From Candidatus Margulisiibacteriota bacterium (GTDB lineage: Bacteria > Margulisbacteria > WOR-1 > O2-12-FULL-45-9 > XYB2-FULL-48-7): a stretch of 11,579 nt of DNA. Every line of letters starts with the position of its first letter. The stretch's first letter is position 1. Shown here piece after piece: positions 6,634-11,579 of this stretch. The notes beneath the pieces are model-generated. The model was not told the DNA's origin, did not search any database, and worked only from the letters and a program-made list of their open reading frames with translations. Made by a program: the position numbers and the translations under genes. Location: assembly GCA_028717325.1 (NCBI GenBank), contig JAQUOB010000023.1, positions 1 through 11,579 on the forward strand. The letters run 5' to 3'.

Positions 6634-6661
6634 TACTACTCCTTTCCTCATCAATTGTCAA
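6633..6661 (-). promoter_or_regulatory. Promoter of the dtxR-feoB operon
   Basis: On the minus strand, consensus TTGACA (6661-6656), a 17-nt spacer and TAGTAT (6638-6633) place the start near 6626, in the middle of the 14-bp palindrome. The resulting leader to the dtxR ATG is about 36 nt and carries the GGAGGT site. Confidence 0.65.
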
Positions 6662-6735
6662 CAGGGAAAATATTTTGATGCCGGGGTCGATCCTGGAAGT
6701 TGCCTTACGGGATTACAGAGGAGGTCAGAAGCGCG

Positions 6736-6810
6736 ATGCCAATTAATAGCTATGAGAATATTACTGATCTTAACTATAATAGGCTTCATATCGCTTACTC
6801 AAGTAGATAA
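6736..6810 (+). CDS. Possible 24-codon leader peptide overlapping the beta-barrel gene start
   Basis: ATG 6736 opens a frame of 24 codons (MPINSYENITDLNYNRLHIA then YSSR) ending at TAA 6808-6810. The only strong Shine-Dalgarno site in this leader, GAGGAGGT (6718-6725), is correctly spaced for this ATG (10 nt) but not for the in-frame signal-peptide start at 6752 (26 nt). The two frames differ by one base. It may be a real regulatory leader peptide, a chance frame, or the trace of an indel. There is no sequence similarity to support it. Confidence 0.2.
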   Translation: MPINSYENITDLNYNRLHIAYSSR

Positions 6811-7657
6811 AATTCTCGCTCAAAACCATGATGAGTGGCCTCCCTCTTCCGCCGGTCCGCTTATCACCTGGACCGCCCCTCTTTGCGTCCAAGGCAAGTT
6901 GATAATCCAGCCCTTTTTCTTTTATAACAAAGCGCGCGGGACATTCGACCAAGGAGGGGGTTATAACCCCTTGCCTGCCAGGGACCAAAAATATCAGTAT
7001 CAGGAGCAGTTGTTCGCGCAATACGGGTTCACCGATCGCCTGGAAATAGACGGACAGGCGACCTACCAGCAAAATTACATGATTCAGGGCAATTCAGCCG
7101 CTCAAACAAGCGGGCCGGGCGACAGTACACTATTCTTGCGCTACTGTATAATCGAGGAAGACGGCCGGCTCCCCCACTTAACGGCCCTGGCCCAAGTTAA
7201 GGTGCCCACCGGCAATTACCAGCACGCGGACCCCGCTAAACTGGGGACGGACCTGATGGGGACCGGCTCCTGGGACCATGGCTACGGGCTGATCATGACA
7301 AAAAAAATGAGGCCGTTCCTGTTGCATCTGGACGCGGTTTACAATCTTCCCCTGGAAACCCAGGTCGACGGGGTCAAAATATTGTACGGCCAATACCTGA
7401 ATTACGATCTCGGCCTGGAATATTTTTTACCGGGAGGCTTCAATCTTATGCTTGAGGCCAACGGCCTGGCGCAGAGGAATCGGCGGCAAGACGGAGCCGA
7501 GATACCAAACTCAGGCCTCAACTCCTTAACGATTGCGCCGGGCCTCGGCTGGTCGAATGACGCGGTCCAGCTGCTCCTGGCTTATCAAAGGACATTAAGC
7601 GGGGCAAATACGGACGCCCTTGACGCGATCGCTTTCGACTTCGTCTGCACCTTTTAA
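6752..7657 (+). CDS. Outer-membrane beta-barrel protein, MetA-pathway/transporter-like
   Basis: From ATG 6752 the product has 301 residues and a signal peptide (MRILLILTIIGFISL through ILAQ, cleavage near residue 24). The mature part is built of alternating hydrophobic strands: LIIQPFFFYN, QLFAQYGFTDRLEIDGQATY, STLFLRYCII, HLTALAQVKVPTG, YLNYDLGLEYFLPGGFNLMLEAN and VQLLLAYQRTL. It ends in FDFVCTF, with the C-terminal Phe expected of BAM-inserted barrels. The motif KVPTGNY and overall layout recall the family named for the MetA pathway of phenol degradation, a group of outer-membrane barrels often annotated as transporters. Its promoter faces that of dtxR-feoB across a shared candidate operator, so a role in iron or manganese entry is plausible. 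The frame is open back to ATG 6626, which would bury the signal peptide, so 6752 is preferred. Confidence 0.8.
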   Translation: MRILLILTIIGFISLTQVDKILAQNHDEWPPSSAGPLITWTAPLCVQGKLIIQPFFFYNKARGTFDQGGGYNPLPARDQKYQYQEQLFAQYGFTDRLEIDGQATYQQNYMIQGNSAAQTSGPGDSTLFLRYCIIEEDGRLPHLTALAQVKVPTGNYQHADPAKLGTDLMGTGSWDHGYGLIMTKKMRPFLLHLDAVYNLPLETQVDGVKILYGQYLNYDLGLEYFLPGGFNLMLEANGLAQRNRRQDGAEIPNSGLNSLTIAPGLGWSNDAVQLLLAYQRTLSGANTDALDAIAFDFVCTF

Positions 7658-7680
7658 AGCAACCCGGATCAGACTGCCGA

Positions 7681-8121
7681 TTATAAGCCCAGAAGAAGAG
7701 AGAGTTCCGTTACATGCTCCTGCTCGTCAATGATCACGTGCCTGATCTGGTGCTCCAGGGTCTCGAACTCATAGGGGAGCTCTTTTTTGTTGTCGGTCAC
7801 TTTCTGGTAGATCTGTTTATAATAATCGATCGCGTCTTTTTCGCCTTTCAGATTTACTTCGAGGATCGCGACGGTCTCATTGGCCCGGTGGGTCGGGGCC
7901 AGGGTCATGACCGGTTCCCCGTTAAGATAATTGCCGATCAGCTCCCGGAAAATCCCTTCATGTTTTTGCTCGTCCGAAGCGATCTCTTTTAACCGTTCGA
8001 TTATTTTCTCGGCGGTTTGCCCTTTTATCAATTCCGCGTGCGCCAGGTACTGGATCCGGGCCGCGTGCTCCAATTCGAGCGCCTGATTCAACATCTTTAC
8101 CAGTTCTTCTTTTATTGCCAT
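7681..8121 (-). CDS. Ferritin-like / bacterioferritin-like diiron protein
   Basis: The 146-residue all-helical protein has the four-helix ferritin-like pattern. E18 (in LELEHAARIQYLAHAE), E51 and H54 (DEQKH), E94 (LKGEKDAIDYY) and E133 with H136 (DEQEH) form a diiron site. The first four fall at the same numbers as in E. coli bacterioferritin (E18, E51, H54, E94). The usual haem ligand Met52 is Gln52, so it probably binds no haem. It may oxidise and store Fe(II) or detoxify peroxide. Length is slightly below bacterioferritin (about 158), and it could equally be a rubrerythrin-like or small ferritin-like protein without storage. A Shine-Dalgarno site AAGGAG lies 5 nt before the ATG. It is convergent with the beta-barrel gene, 23 bp away, and extends the local iron theme. 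Confidence 0.85.
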   Translation of the reverse strand: MAIKEELVKMLNQALELEHAARIQYLAHAELIKGQTAEKIIERLKEIASDEQKHEGIFRELIGNYLNGEPVMTLAPTHRANETVAILEVNLKGEKDAIDYYKQIYQKVTDNKKELPYEFETLEHQIRHVIIDEQEHVTELSLLLGL

Positions 8122-8152
8122 AACAACTCCTTTTGCTTTTTATCAGCGGTTT

Positions 8153-8161
8153 ATTATATCA
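8153..8161 (-). promoter_or_regulatory. Extended -10 promoter of the ferritin-like gene
   Basis: On the minus strand, TGATATAAT (8161-8153) is an extended -10 element (TGn plus consensus hexamer); no good -35 box is seen, as is usual for this type. The predicted leader is about 24 nt with a Shine-Dalgarno site at 8132-8127. No copy of the TTAGG/CCTAA palindrome is present here. Confidence 0.6.
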
Positions 8162-8199
8162 CCTTCAATTCAGGACAATACAGCCGAAAATGAAATACT

Positions 8200-9219
8200 T
8201 TAGGGGTTTCTCAATTCCAGATACAGTATCTTGAGCGTCGCCACGATCGGCGCGGCAAAGAAAAAGCCCCAGACCCCCATCAGCTCCCCGAACACGATGA
8301 TCGAGATGACGACGGTCATTGGATGAAGGTTCAGCTTGTCGCCGAGAATTTTTGGGGCGAGGACGCCGATCGTGACCGCGTTCACGGCCAGATAGAGGAT
8401 GAGGACCGACCCGGCCAGCCAGGTCGATGACAGCGCCGCAACGACCAGCGCGGGGATCGTCGCGATCAGCGGCCCGATATTGGGGATCAACTGGGCGATC
8501 CCCGCCACGATACCGAGGATCAGGGCAAATTTCACCCCGAGCAGGAACGTGCCGAGCCCGCACATGAGGCCGACCGCCGTGCAAAGAATGGCCTGGCCGA
8601 CCACATAATTCCTTATAACGTCATCGATCTTGACGATTACCCGGAACGCGACATCTCGATGTCCGCGCGGCAGCATCTCGACCGCGCCTTTGGCGATGTT
8701 CCTGTCATCTTTCAGCAGAAAATAAGTAACGATCGGCGTAATGACAAAATAGATCGCCCGGGACAGCAGACCGAACAAACTGCTCATGCCCTGCTGGAAG
8801 GCCGCGGCAAAATAATTAAAAATGCTCCGCAAGATCGTTCCGACCAGGTCACTGATCGCCGGCGGGAGAAAGATGCCCGCCTCCCAGCGCTGCAGTGACT
8901 CATACTGGACTCTCAGCTGTGAGATATATTGGGGCGCGTTGCCTGCCAGCTGCCTGAACTCACGGACAAAGGGCGGTATTATGTATTGCAGGACGAGAAA
9001 AACCAACAGGATCAGCAGAGCAAAAGAGATGACGATCGCCAGGTCGCGGTTAAGGCCCGCTCCTTTCGGCCATTTATCGGACAGCCGGTCGGCCAGCGGA
9101 TTAAGAACGTAATAAAGAATGACGGCCAGGACAATGGGAAACAGCGCTCCCCTGACCAGATACAAAAACAGGCAAAACAAAAGCAGAGTAACGGTCCTGA
9201 CAATCTGATTCCGGCTCAT
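8200..9219 (-). CDS. AI-2E (PerM/UPF0118) family membrane protein
   Basis: The 339-residue product has the family layout. There are N-terminal hydrophobic helices (TVTLLLFCLFLYLV and FPIVLAVILYYVLNPLADRL) and a further pair beginning DLAIVISFALLILLVF. An amphipathic extracytoplasmic region of about 90 residues follows, then YFVITPIVTYFLLKDDR and a set of C-terminal helices. The diagnostic C-terminal motif is APKILGDKLNLHPMTVVISIIVFGELMGVWGFFFAAPIVA. Members are linked to autoinducer-2 export or to Na+(Li+)/H+ antiport, and the substrate cannot be predicted here. The start at 9219 is chosen over 9240 because a consensus TATAAT lies between them, exactly 6 nt before 9219, so an mRNA starting there could only use 9219 and would be leaderless. 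Upstream it diverges from the DUF4342 gene. Confidence 0.92.
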   Translation of the reverse strand: MSRNQIVRTVTLLLFCLFLYLVRGALFPIVLAVILYYVLNPLADRLSDKWPKGAGLNRDLAIVISFALLILLVFLVLQYIIPPFVREFRQLAGNAPQYISQLRVQYESLQRWEAGIFLPPAISDLVGTILRSIFNYFAAAFQQGMSSLFGLLSRAIYFVITPIVTYFLLKDDRNIAKGAVEMLPRGHRDVAFRVIVKIDDVIRNYVVGQAILCTAVGLMCGLGTFLLGVKFALILGIVAGIAQLIPNIGPLIATIPALVVAALSSTWLAGSVLILYLAVNAVTIGVLAPKILGDKLNLHPMTVVISIIVFGELMGVWGFFFAAPIVATLKILYLELRNP

Positions 9220-9225
9220 AGGGCA

Positions 9226-9231
9226 ATTATA
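9226..9231 (-). promoter_or_regulatory. -10 box of the AI-2E family gene, leaderless type
   Basis: TATAAT on the minus strand ends 6 nt before ATG 9219, putting the predicted first transcribed base on the A of the start codon. No convincing -35 hexamer is seen at 16-18 nt. Confidence 0.6.
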
Positions 9232-9257
9232 AACTACCATTTATCAAATTAATAGTG

Positions 9258-9263
9258 TAAAAT
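9258..9263 (+). promoter_or_regulatory. Probable -10 box of the DUF4342 gene
   Basis: TAAAAT, preceded by TG as in the Cache gene promoter (TGTAAAAT in both), lies 34 nt before the ATG. It would give a leader of about 28 nt with a strong Shine-Dalgarno site. No -35 box is evident. Confidence 0.4.
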
Positions 9264-9297
9264 TTATTTTGGAAAAACACGAACAAGGAGGTATAAA

Positions 9298-9537
9298 ATG
9301 GCAGATATGAACGAAGAGTTCAAGGTTCGCGGCGAGGAATTAAAAAAGAAGATCAACGAACTGATCAAAGAAGGCAATGTCAGAAAGATCACGATCAAGG
9401 ACAAGAACGGCAACGTTATCATGTCGTTCCCGCTGACTCTTGGCGTGATCGGCGCAGTCATCGCCCCAATATTAGCGGCCGTCGGGGCGATCGCGGCACT
9501 GGTTACCGAATGCACGATCTCGGTCGAAAGAAAATAA
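9298..9537 (+). CDS. Small DUF4342 family protein
   Basis: The 79-residue protein matches my recollection of the DUF4342 family. It has a charged N-terminal helix (EEFKVRGEELKKKINELIKEGN, about 6-27), a short beta-like segment (VRKITIKDKNGNVIMSFPL) and a glycine/alanine-rich hydrophobic stretch (about 47-69, LTLGVIGAVIAPILAAVGAIAALV) ending in ECTISVERK. The hydrophobic stretch is long enough for one membrane span or hairpin. The function is unknown. A strong Shine-Dalgarno site AAGGAGGT (9285-9292) sits 5 nt before the ATG, which suggests high expression and contrasts with the leaderless neighbours. The stop is only 3 bp from the end of the convergent SLH gene. Confidence 0.82.
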   Translation: MADMNEEFKVRGEELKKKINELIKEGNVRKITIKDKNGNVIMSFPLTLGVIGAVIAPILAAVGAIAALVTECTISVERK

Positions 9538-9540
9538 GCG

Positions 9541-10470
9541 CTACTTTTCGTAGCCCTTTTCAAAGTCCATCAGGTCTTTGATCTTGGCTTCGACATATTT
9601 GGTGCGCGAGAGCACCCAGCAGGTCTCGCCGCGCGTAAATAACCTGGCCGGTTCGAACATGTCCCCTTTAATGTAATCGAGAAAACCGGCCGCCCGGGCG
9701 GCGGAGATCAGGCTGACCGCCCAGTGCTGAGGCAGGATATCCTTATAGAACGTCGTCAAATTGTACGTTTCCGGCAGGTCCGCGAACCTGGTCAGCACCA
9801 CGATCGCGTCGACCCGGTCGATCGGCACGGTCGGACGAAAAGTTTCGTCCGGGTAGCCGGTGACCAGCTTGGCTTTGACGGCCGCCTCGATATACGGCTC
9901 CGCCCAGTAGTCGGCCGGCACGTCGGGAAACGACGAGATCTCAACTTTCTGACCGCCGGGTGATTTAAGCTTAGCCAGGATCGTCGCGAGTTCCGCCCGG
10001 TTGATCGAAGCGTCCGGCCGGAAAGTGCCGTCGGGATAGCCGGTCAGTATGCCCAGCGTAGCCAGCTGTTCGACATTGCTTCTCGCCCAATAATCGACCG
10101 GCACGTCGCCGAAATAAACCAGGCGCAGGACGCGAACATAGGTCGGGCTTAACAATTTGCCGTTCTTATCGACGCCCCTGATCCGGACCGAATTTTTTCC
10201 GGCCGACAGGCTGGCGGTCGCCGCAAAACTGCCGTCCGCGCCGATCTCCGCTTCATTGCCCTGGACCATGAGCTTCTTGACATTGCCGTCTATGATCTTG
10301 CCCTTAAGCGTCACGTTGTCGACATAAACGATCGAGCGGTCGGCCGGCGAACTTATTTCAACGTATGATTTTTCCGTTTTCTTATCGGCGGCGGCGTAAG
10401 CAATGGAAATAACCGCCGCGGCCAGAAAGAAAAATGACGCAAAAAGCACAAAATATTTTGTTTTCGCCAT
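9541..10470 (-). CDS. Exported SLH-domain protein with N-terminal Ig-like domain
   Basis: The 309-residue protein starts with a signal peptide (MAKTKYFVLFASFFFLAAAV, cleavage near AYAA, about 27). A beta-rich Ig-like domain follows at about 36-116 (ISSPADRSIVYVDNVTLKGKI and SLSAGKNSVRIRGVDKNGK), as found in extracellular adhesive or carbohydrate-related proteins. Three SLH repeats close the protein. The first two are at about 119-166 and 180-228, each with DVPxDYWA and GYPDxTFRP. The third, at about 241-289, is more divergent (KDILPQHWA and MFEPARLFTRGE). SLH repeats bind secondary cell-wall polymers or pyruvylated peptidoglycan glycans, so the protein is probably held at the wall. There is no barrel or long coiled coil, unlike OmpM-type outer-membrane tethers. 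ATG 10470 is chosen because TATAAT ends 6 nt upstream; the longer frame to 10524 would include this promoter. Confidence 0.88.
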   Translation of the reverse strand: MAKTKYFVLFASFFFLAAAVISIAYAAADKKTEKSYVEISSPADRSIVYVDNVTLKGKIIDGNVKKLMVQGNEAEIGADGSFAATASLSAGKNSVRIRGVDKNGKLLSPTYVRVLRLVYFGDVPVDYWARSNVEQLATLGILTGYPDGTFRPDASINRAELATILAKLKSPGGQKVEISSFPDVPADYWAEPYIEAAVKAKLVTGYPDETFRPTVPIDRVDAIVVLTRFADLPETYNLTTFYKDILPQHWAVSLISAARAAGFLDYIKGDMFEPARLFTRGETCWVLSRTKYVEAKIKDLMDFEKGYEK

Positions 10471-10476
10471 AAAAAA

Positions 10477-10482
10477 ATTATA
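10477..10482 (-). promoter_or_regulatory. -10 box of the SLH gene, leaderless type
   Basis: TATAAT on the minus strand is followed by six T and then the ATG at 10470, so transcription should begin at the start codon. A weak -35 (TTGCTT, 10505-10500) stands 17 nt away. Confidence 0.65.
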
Positions 10483-10551
10483 TACCCTGGCGCTACTAAA
10501 AGCAAAGCGGTTTTTTCCGGTCATCGGTGTCCAAAGTTTTTCCCGTTTTTA

Positions 10552-10560
10552 TGATATAAT
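10552..10560 (+). promoter_or_regulatory. Extended -10 promoter of rarA, leaderless type
   Basis: TGATATAAT (10552-10560) is an extended -10 element with a consensus hexamer ending 6 nt before GTG 10567. The predicted transcript starts on the GTG itself. No good -35 box is seen. Confidence 0.65.
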
Positions 10561-10566
10561 ATCGAT

Positions 10567-11579
10567 GTGGACCTCTTTGACGCTAACGATAAGGAATACA
10601 AAGAAAAGAACGCCCCTCTTCCCTACCGCATGGCACCCCGCAATCTCGATGAGATCGTGGGACAGGACGCCATCCTGGGCCGGGGCAAGCTCCTGCGCCG
10701 GCTGATCGAGACCGACAAAGTTACTTCGGTCATTTTATACGGGCCGCCGGGAACGGGCAAAACGGTCATCGCGCGCGTGATCGCGGGTTCGACTAAAGGC
10801 CATTTTGAGTGGCTGAACGCCTCAGTCGCCAAAGTCGACGACGTCCGCCGGGCCAGCCTGGAAGCCAAAGAACGGATCAAGCATCACCAGGTCAAGACGA
10901 TCCTGTTCCTCGATGAGATCCATCGCTTCAACAAGCTCCAGCAGGACGCCCTGCTCCCCGACGTCGAGGAAGGCAACCTGATCCTCATCGGGGCGACCAC
11001 CGAAAATCCTTTTTTTTACGTTAATTCCGCGCTCGTCTCCCGCTCGCAGATCTTCGAGCTCAAACCGCTGACGCTCGAGAACTTAAAAATGATCATCAAA
11101 AATGCCGTTGGCGATAAAGAGCGAGGTTTCGGCGGCCTCAAGATCAAAATGGACGAAGAGGCGCTTGAGCATCTGGCCAAACTCTCTGACGGCGATGCCC
11201 GGCGCGCGCTCTCGGCGCTTGAGCTGGGTATACTCTCGACCGGGCCGGACAAAAAAGGTTTTATCAATTTCACTTTAAAAGTCGCTGAAGAATCGATCCA
11301 GAAAAAAGCGGTCGTTTACGACAAAAAAGGCGACCAGCACTATGACACCATCTCCGCTTTCATCAAATCGATGCGCGGCTCCGACCCCGATGCCGCCCTC
11401 TATTACCTGGCCAAGATGATCTATGCCGGAGAAGACCCCCGCTTCATCGCCCGGCGGATCGTCATCTGCGCGGCCGAAGATGTCGGCAACGCCGACCCGC
11501 TGGCGCTGGTCGTCGCCAATTCGGCCATGCAGGTCGCGGAATTCGTAGGCATGCCCGAAGCAAAAATCCCGCTGGCCCA
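10567..11579 (+). CDS. rarA: Replication-associated recombination protein A (RarA/MgsA), N-terminal part
   Basis: The frame begins with GTG 10567 (MDLFDANDKEYKEKNAPLPYRMAPRNLDEIVGQ when read with Met) and is open to the right edge, giving 337 codons of a protein usually about 420-450 long. RarA is a clamp-loader-like AAA+ ATPase that acts at stalled replication forks. Visible motifs are Walker A GPPGTGKT (59-66), Walker B LFLDEIHRFNK (113-123), sensor 1 GATTENP (142-148), the arginine-finger region SALVSRSQIF (154-163) and sensor 2 near DGDARRAL. The helical part contains YDKKGDQHYDTISAFIKSMRGSDPDAALYYLA and EDPRFIARRIVICAAEDVG, both typical of the family. The GTG start is supported by the family-like MDLF opening and by the promoter 6 nt upstream; the first in-frame ATG (10630) would cut off conserved residues. 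The C-terminus lies outside the window. Confidence 0.94.
   Translation, partial: MDLFDANDKEYKEKNAPLPYRMAPRNLDEIVGQDAILGRGKLLRRLIETDKVTSVILYGPPGTGKTVIARVIAGSTKGHFEWLNASVAKVDDVRRASLEAKERIKHHQVKTILFLDEIHRFNKLQQDALLPDVEEGNLILIGATTENPFFYVNSALVSRSQIFELKPLTLENLKMIIKNAVGDKERGFGGLKIKMDEEALEHLAKLSDGDARRALSALELGILSTGPDKKGFINFTLKVAEESIQKKAVVYDKKGDQHYDTISAFIKSMRGSDPDAALYYLAKMIYAGEDPRFIARRIVICAAEDVGNADPLALVVANSAMQVAEFVGMPEAKIPLA

Noticed and set aside
6626..6751. 42-residue N-terminal extension of the beta-barrel protein from ATG 6626
   Set aside because: It would bury the signal peptide, and the encoded sequence looks like a translated leader. It is kept only as a point in the leader finding because the ATG coincides with the predicted transcript start.
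6626..6751. Metal riboswitch (NiCo or yybP-ykoY type) in the barrel leader
   Set aside because: The conserved loops of those riboswitches are not visible; only a short hairpin and a pyrimidine run are present.
7658..7680. Intrinsic terminator between the convergent barrel and ferritin-like genes
   Set aside because: The 23-bp gap has no inverted repeat with a T run on either strand.
10565..10705. ATG at 10565 overlapping the rarA GTG as an alternative start
   Set aside because: It reads a different frame without domain similarity, whereas the GTG frame gives a full RarA N-terminus.

Overview
The window looks like a chromosomal segment of a diderm bacterium, probably from a poorly cultivated lineage. 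A beta-barrel protein ending in Phe and the start of an RND-type membrane-fusion protein argue for an outer membrane, and an exported protein with SLH repeats argues for SLH-based surface anchoring. That combination occurs in Cyanobacteria and their relatives (for example Margulisbacteria/WOR-1), Negativicutes and Thermus-like groups. I cannot choose among them from sequence alone. No tRNA, rRNA, CRISPR array, insertion sequence or phage gene is visible, and no gap over 300 bases lacks a gene.

Layout. At 1-654 (minus) a MarR-family repressor is followed, with an ATGA overlap, by the start of an efflux adaptor that runs off the left edge. At 725-1246 (plus) is an exported protein of unknown function. 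At 1307-3011 (plus) a DEAD-box RNA helicase is followed by the methionine sulfoxide reductase msrB, and at 3053-3856 (plus) lies a secreted stand-alone Cache-domain protein. At 3907-6590 (minus) is an iron-transport operon: a DtxR/MntR-type metalloregulator with a C-terminal FeoA-like domain, then feoB, joined by a TAATG overlap. Diverging from it is an outer-membrane beta-barrel gene (6752-7657, plus). A haem-less bacterioferritin-like protein (7681-8121, minus) follows, completing a local iron uptake, regulation and storage cluster. The right part holds an AI-2E/PerM-family membrane protein (8200-9219, minus), a small DUF4342 protein (9298-9537, plus), an SLH-domain surface protein (9541-10470, minus) and the start of the AAA+ ATPase gene rarA (10567 to the edge, plus) from a GTG codon.

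Two regulatory themes stand out. First, at least six genes (marR, helicase, cache, AI-2E family, SLH, rarA) have a TATAAT-like -10 box only 6-9 nt before the start codon, which predicts leaderless or nearly leaderless mRNAs. dtxR, the ferritin-like gene and the DUF4342 gene instead have clear Shine-Dalgarno sites. Second, the dtxR-feoB operon and the beta-barrel gene appear to be driven by two interleaved face-to-face promoters whose predicted start sites meet inside one perfect 14-bp palindrome (TTAGGCATGCCTAA). That palindrome is a good candidate operator for the DtxR-like protein itself. A second symmetric element, a perfect 16-bp AT palindrome, covers the -10 box and start codon of marR.
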